This document shows positions 61,038 through 64,000 of a stretch of 64,000 nucleotides of DNA, piece by piece. The stretch spans positions 1,791,501-1,855,500 of the forward strand of contig NZ_CP140098.1 in assembly GCF_034440735.1 (NCBI RefSeq), in the 5' to 3' direction. Below the pieces are notes generated by a model that was not told where the DNA came from, ran no database searches, and saw only the letters and a list, made by a program, of their open reading frames with translations. How positions within the stretch are numbered: position 1 is the stretch's first letter; each line of letters opens with the position of its first letter. The stretch is from Deinococcus sp. AB2017081. Its GTDB lineage: Bacteria > Deinococcota > Deinococci > Deinococcales > Deinococcaceae. Both the position numbers and the translations under genes were made by a program.

Positions 61038-61904
61038 TCAGCGGTTCAGGATTGTAGTGGCAGCGTCCCGCAGCGTCACGGGATTGGCCTTCATGCCCTG
61101 CGTCGTCATCGGGCGGGCGGTGGCGAGGGTAACGGCCTGTGACTGTGCCTGCTGTCGCGCAGCTGCCTGGGCGCCCAGCGGGGGAACCGTCGTGGACGTC
61201 TGCACCATGGCGAGGCCGTAGGTCTGCAGTAGGTTGCCAGCGGCGTCGACGGTGGTCGCGCTGCCCTCCACCGTCGCGCTGCCCTCGAAGGTACCCAGGG
61301 CGTTATCCGCGTCCTGGCCGACGAAGTAGAAGGTCACGGTGCTGGAGGTGACGGCTGCAGTGAAGGCAACGTCCAGAGTATTTTCTCCAGACAACGGGCC
61401 CATCAACACGGAGTTGCTCCGGGTCTGCGCCTTGTTGACGTACTCGCCAAACGAGACGAGACCGTATCTGGAGTCGACCTCGTCGTAATTGATCAGGGCA
61501 CCCTGATCGATGATGGTGTCAGTCGAATCCACCAGCGCCCAGCCCCACACGCCCTGATAGGGAGTGACGATGTTGAACACGGCGCTGGTGCCGACGTTCC
61601 CGGCAGCGTCATAGGCACGGGCCGTGAAGTTGGTGCGTGGGGATGTCACGTCGGTCGAGTAGGTGAACGGTGCAGTGGTATCGGTGGTGAGCAGCGTGGA
61701 GCCCTGGTAGAACTCGACCTTGGTGACGCGGCGGTCATCGGTGGCAGCGGCCGTCAGCACCACGTTGCTGCTGTCGTCCGACACGCTGCGGCTCAGACTC
61801 ACTGTGGGCGCAGTGGTGTCGTTCGCCGGAGGTGTGCTGCCCCCACCGCCACACGCGGTCAGGATCAGGGCGGCGGTCAGGGCGGCCAGGAGGGTCGGTT
61901 TCAC
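61038..61904 (-). CDS. Lipoprotein with bacterial Ig-like domain
   Basis: A 288-residue lipoprotein: L-I-L-T-A-C with lipidated Cys18, then a Gly/Pro/Thr linker. Residues about 30-110 are a bacterial Ig-like domain (A-P-T-V-S-L, A-T-D-D-R-R-V-T-K-V-E-F-Y-Q-G). The rest is beta-rich without known motifs and ends in an Ala/Gln-rich helix. GTG is the start because TAGAGT lies six bases before it on the minus strand. Function unknown. Confidence 0.78.
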   Translation of the reverse strand: MKPTLLAALTAALILTACGGGGSTPPANDTTAPTVSLSRSVSDDSSNVVLTAAATDDRRVTKVEFYQGSTLLTTDTTAPFTYSTDVTSPRTNFTARAYDAAGNVGTSAVFNIVTPYQGVWGWALVDSTDTIIDQGALINYDEVDSRYGLVSFGEYVNKAQTRSNSVLMGPLSGENTLDVAFTAAVTSSTVTFYFVGQDADNALGTFEGSATVEGSATTVDAAGNLLQTYGLAMVQTSTTVPPLGAQAAARQQAQSQAVTLATARPMTTQGMKANPVTLRDAATTILNR

Positions 61905-61910
61905 GCCTGC

Positions 61911-61916
61911 ACTCTA
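61911..61916 (-). promoter_or_regulatory. Leaderless -10 element TAGAGT
   Basis: On the minus strand TAGAGT ends six bases before the GTG at 61904. Confidence 0.45.
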
Positions 61917-61950
61917 TGCACTGGGCGCGTGTTCCGTTGCCGCACCTGCG

Positions 61951-62781
61951 TCAGTCCCGCGCTGTCCACCACCCGTCGAACGGCGTGACGGGCACGGTGC
62001 GTTTGTGGCGGGTGTTCCGGTACATCTGCTCGATCCGGGCGGCGGCACTGTCGTCCACGGCGCGGCCTTCCAGATAGGCGTCGATCTGCGCGTAGGTCAC
62101 GCCCAGGGCGGCCTCGTCGGGCAGGCCGGGGCGGCCGTCCTCCAGATCGGCGGTGGGCACCTTCTTCCACGTGCTCTCGGGGGCGCCCAGATGGGCCAGG
62201 AGCTGGGCGCCCTGACGTTTGGTCAGGCCGGTCAGGGGGGTCACGTCCACGCCGCCGTCGCCGTACTTGGTGAAGAAGCCGGTGACGGCCTCGGCCGCGT
62301 GATCCGTGCCCACGACGAGCAGGTTCAGCTGCCCGGCGATGGCGTACTGGGCGACCATGCGCTCGCGGGCCTTGACATTGCCGCGCACGAAATCCCGCAG
62401 GTCGCTGCCGATGGCGCCCTCGGCGGCCTGGGCGGCGGCGTCCACGCTGGGCCGGATGTTCACGGTGACGGCGTGATCCGGGCGGATGAACTCCAGGGCG
62501 GTCTGGGCGTCGGCCTCGTCGGCCTGGGTGCCGTAGGGGAGGCGCACGGCGATGAAGGTGGCGCTGCCCCCACGGGCACGCACCCGCTCGGCGGCAAGCT
62601 GGCACAGGCGGCCCGTCAGCGTGCTGTCCTGCCCGCCGCTGATCCCCAGCACGAAACCGGCGGCCGGGGTGGCGGTCAGGTACGCGCTCAGGAACTCGAT
62701 CCGCCGCTCGACCTCGGTGGCGGGGTCGATGTCCGGCTGGACGCACAGGTCGGCGCGGATGTGGTCGCGGAGCGCACTCAT
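61951..62781 (-). CDS. nadE: NH3-dependent NAD+ synthetase
   Basis: A 276-residue enzyme that amidates deamido-NAD to NAD with ammonia and ATP. The PP-loop S-G-G-Q-D-S is at residues 48-53; R-L-P-Y-G, F-V-R-G-N-x-[14 protein letters not shown] and T-A-D-L-E-D-x-R-P are the other family blocks, and the length equals that of the E. coli enzyme. No glutaminase domain, so ammonia is the donor. It is divergent from pncB, 47 bases apart, so both serve the NAD salvage pathway. Confidence 0.95.
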   Translation of the reverse strand: MSALRDHIRADLCVQPDIDPATEVERRIEFLSAYLTATPAAGFVLGISGGQDSTLTGRLCQLAAERVRARGGSATFIAVRLPYGTQADEADAQTALEFIRPDHAVTVNIRPSVDAAAQAAEGAIGSDLRDFVRGNVKARERMVAQYAIAGQLNLLVVGTDHAAEAVTGFFTKYGDGGVDVTPLTGLTKRQGAQLLAHLGAPESTWKKVPTADLEDGRPGLPDEAALGVTYAQIDAYLEGRAVDDSAAARIEQMYRNTRHKRTVPVTPFDGWWTARD

Positions 62782-62816
62782 GATCCGGAGTATGGAGCAC
62801 GCCAGGGCGCGGCGCG

Positions 62817-62822
62817 TACACT
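62817..62822 (+). promoter_or_regulatory. Leaderless -10 element TACACT for pncB
   Basis: TACACT ends six bases before the GTG at 62829. Confidence 0.55.
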
Positions 62823-62828
62823 CCCGGG

Positions 62829-64000
62829 GTGACGCCCGCCCCCGCGCCCCCGGCCCTGTTCACGGATCTGTACCAGCTGACCATGATGCAGGGCTATGTC
62901 GAGCACGGCCTGCATACCCAGGAGGCCGTGTTCGACCTGGGCTTCCGGCGGCGGCCCTTCCGGGGCGGCTACGCGCTGTGGGCCGGGCTGGAACCCATGC
63001 TGGACGCCCTGGAATCCCTGCGCTTCACGGACGGCGATCTGGCGTATCTGGACACGCTGGGTCTGTTCCGCCCGGCGTTTCTGGACGCGCTGCGCGGCTG
63101 GCGTTTCACGGGCCGCGTGGACGCCTTTCCCGAGGGCAGCGTGATCTTCTCGCACGAGCCCCTGCTGACCGTGACCGCGCCGCTGTGGGAGGCGCAGCTC
63201 ATCGAGACGATGCTGCTCAACACCCTGAACTTCCAGACGCTGATCGCCACCAAGGCGGCACGGTGTGTCCTGGCCGCCACCTCAAGTCCACATGGCGGCA
63301 GGGTCGTGGAGTTCGGGGCGCGGCGGGCGCAGGGGCCAGACGGAGCCCTGAGTGCCACGCGGGCGGCGGTGGTGGGCGGCGCAACCGGTACCAGCAATGT
63401 GGAGGCCGGGCGGCGCTTCGGCCTGCCGGTCACGGGCACGCACGCGCACGCCTGGGTCGAGGCCTTCCTGGACGAGCTGAGCGCCTTCCGCGCCTACGCC
63501 CAGACCTACCCCGACGCAACCACGCTGCTGCTGGATACCGTGGACACGCTGGGCAGCGGCCTCCCGAACGCGCTGACGGTGGCGCGGGAACTGCGCGGAG
63601 CCGGCCACGAGCTGCAGGGTGTGCGGCTGGACAGCGGCGACCTCGCGTATCTGTCGCGGCACATTCGCGCCGAACTGGACGCGGCGGGCTTCCCGGACGT
63701 GCGGATCGTGGCCAGCAACGACCTCTCGGAGGACGTGATTGCCGCCCTGATCGCCGAGGGGGCCAGGATCGACGTGTACGGCGTGGGCACGCAGCTCGTC
63801 ACGGCGGGCGGCGAGGGTGGCGGGGCGCTGGGCGGCGTGTACAAGCTGGTGCAGCTGGGGGGGCGGCCCCGCATGAAGCTCACGGCCGATCCGGGCAAGG
63901 CCAGCGTGCCGGGCGTCAAGCACGTGTGGCGCGGTGCCGAGGGGCCAGCGCCAGACGCGACGTATGTCTGGGACGTCCTGACGCTGGGCGGCCCGCCCGC
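62829..64000 (+). CDS. pncB: Nicotinate phosphoribosyltransferase, 3' truncated by the window
   Basis: An open frame of 390 codons that runs off the window end. [11 protein letters not shown] at the start is the diagnostic opening of nicotinate phosphoribosyltransferase, which makes nicotinate mononucleotide from nicotinate and [19 protein letters not shown] and V-A-S-N-D-L-S-E follow, and G-V-G-T-Q-L-V-T precedes the phosphate-binding end. The GTG start is inferred from TACACT six bases upstream. Its product feeds NadE through deamido-NAD. Confidence 0.93.
   Translation, partial: MTPAPAPPALFTDLYQLTMMQGYVEHGLHTQEAVFDLGFRRRPFRGGYALWAGLEPMLDALESLRFTDGDLAYLDTLGLFRPAFLDALRGWRFTGRVDAFPEGSVIFSHEPLLTVTAPLWEAQLIETMLLNTLNFQTLIATKAARCVLAATSSPHGGRVVEFGARRAQGPDGALSATRAAVVGGATGTSNVEAGRRFGLPVTGTHAHAWVEAFLDELSAFRAYAQTYPDATTLLLDTVDTLGSGLPNALTVARELRGAGHELQGVRLDSGDLAYLSRHIRAELDAAGFPDVRIVASNDLSEDVIAALIAEGARIDVYGVGTQLVTAGGEGGGALGGVYKLVQLGGRPRMKLTADPGKASVPGVKHVWRGAEGPAPDATYVWDVLTLGGPP

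Noticed and set aside
62896..63923. Frames on both strands over the end of the window
   Set aside because: All are shadows of pncB, which is open from GTG 62829 to the window end and has clear family motifs.

Overview
The window has the look of a Deinococcus chromosome. It is very GC-rich and densely packed, and many starts lie 5 to 9 bases after a TANNNT hexamer, which is the leaderless-mRNA pattern known from Deinococcus. The gene content fits: DUF11 surface proteins, several diguanylate cyclases, a DUF421 protein and a FadN-type beta-oxidation enzyme. I see no phage, insertion sequence or CRISPR array. This is a core-type region with some envelope-specific and possibly acquired pieces.

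Layout. 1-2277: end of a type IV pilin-like operon (one truncated gene and three prepilin-like genes, coupled by 4- or 3-base overlaps). 2429-7224: a zinc-ribbon hypothetical, adenine deaminase, a membrane diguanylate cyclase and a 2Fe-2S ferredoxin. 7237-10247 (minus): DUF421 protein and a tiny partner, then a PfkB-family kinase coupled to MltG. 10335-16549: a TPR-histidine kinase, an acyl-CoA ligase, RuvX, a PaaG-like hydratase and a coiled-coil protein. 16663-21941: XdhC, a secreted protein, a multi-cluster ferredoxin coupled to a PBP4-type carboxypeptidase, RdgB and a one-TM protein. 21974-27341: SufE, a sulfurtransferase, a Gfo/Idh/MocA oxidoreductase coupled to a GH13 amylase, and a tRNA nucleotidyltransferase. 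27437-27511: tRNA-Ala(TGC). 27769-33662: DUF2726 protein, a GGDEF-EAL protein, a 5TM-GGDEF protein and a decayed histidine kinase.

33787-39823 holds small hypotheticals, a FN3/PKD/LamG-like lipoprotein and a large ExeM/NucH-type nuclease lipoprotein. 39930-51496 is one minus-strand operon of four giant envelope genes (two DUF11 proteins, an Ig plus beta-barrel protein, and a DUF11 protein with a TadG-like region). It is followed by the only long gene-free stretch (about 750 bases). 52251-55067: TSUP permease with DUF1634 partner, a gluzincin-like peptidase and a secreted stalk-domain protein. 55270-60977: beta-oxidation genes fadN and fadA separated by an alpha/beta hydrolase and a lower-GC SUFU-domain gene. 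61038-64000: an Ig-like lipoprotein, then nadE and pncB as a divergent NAD pair; pncB runs off the window.

The most interesting points are the four-gene envelope operon, PhoB-box-like direct repeats before two diguanylate cyclase genes and in the long gap, the SUFU gene between fad genes, and the histidine kinase with two frameshifts and no phospho-acceptor histidine.
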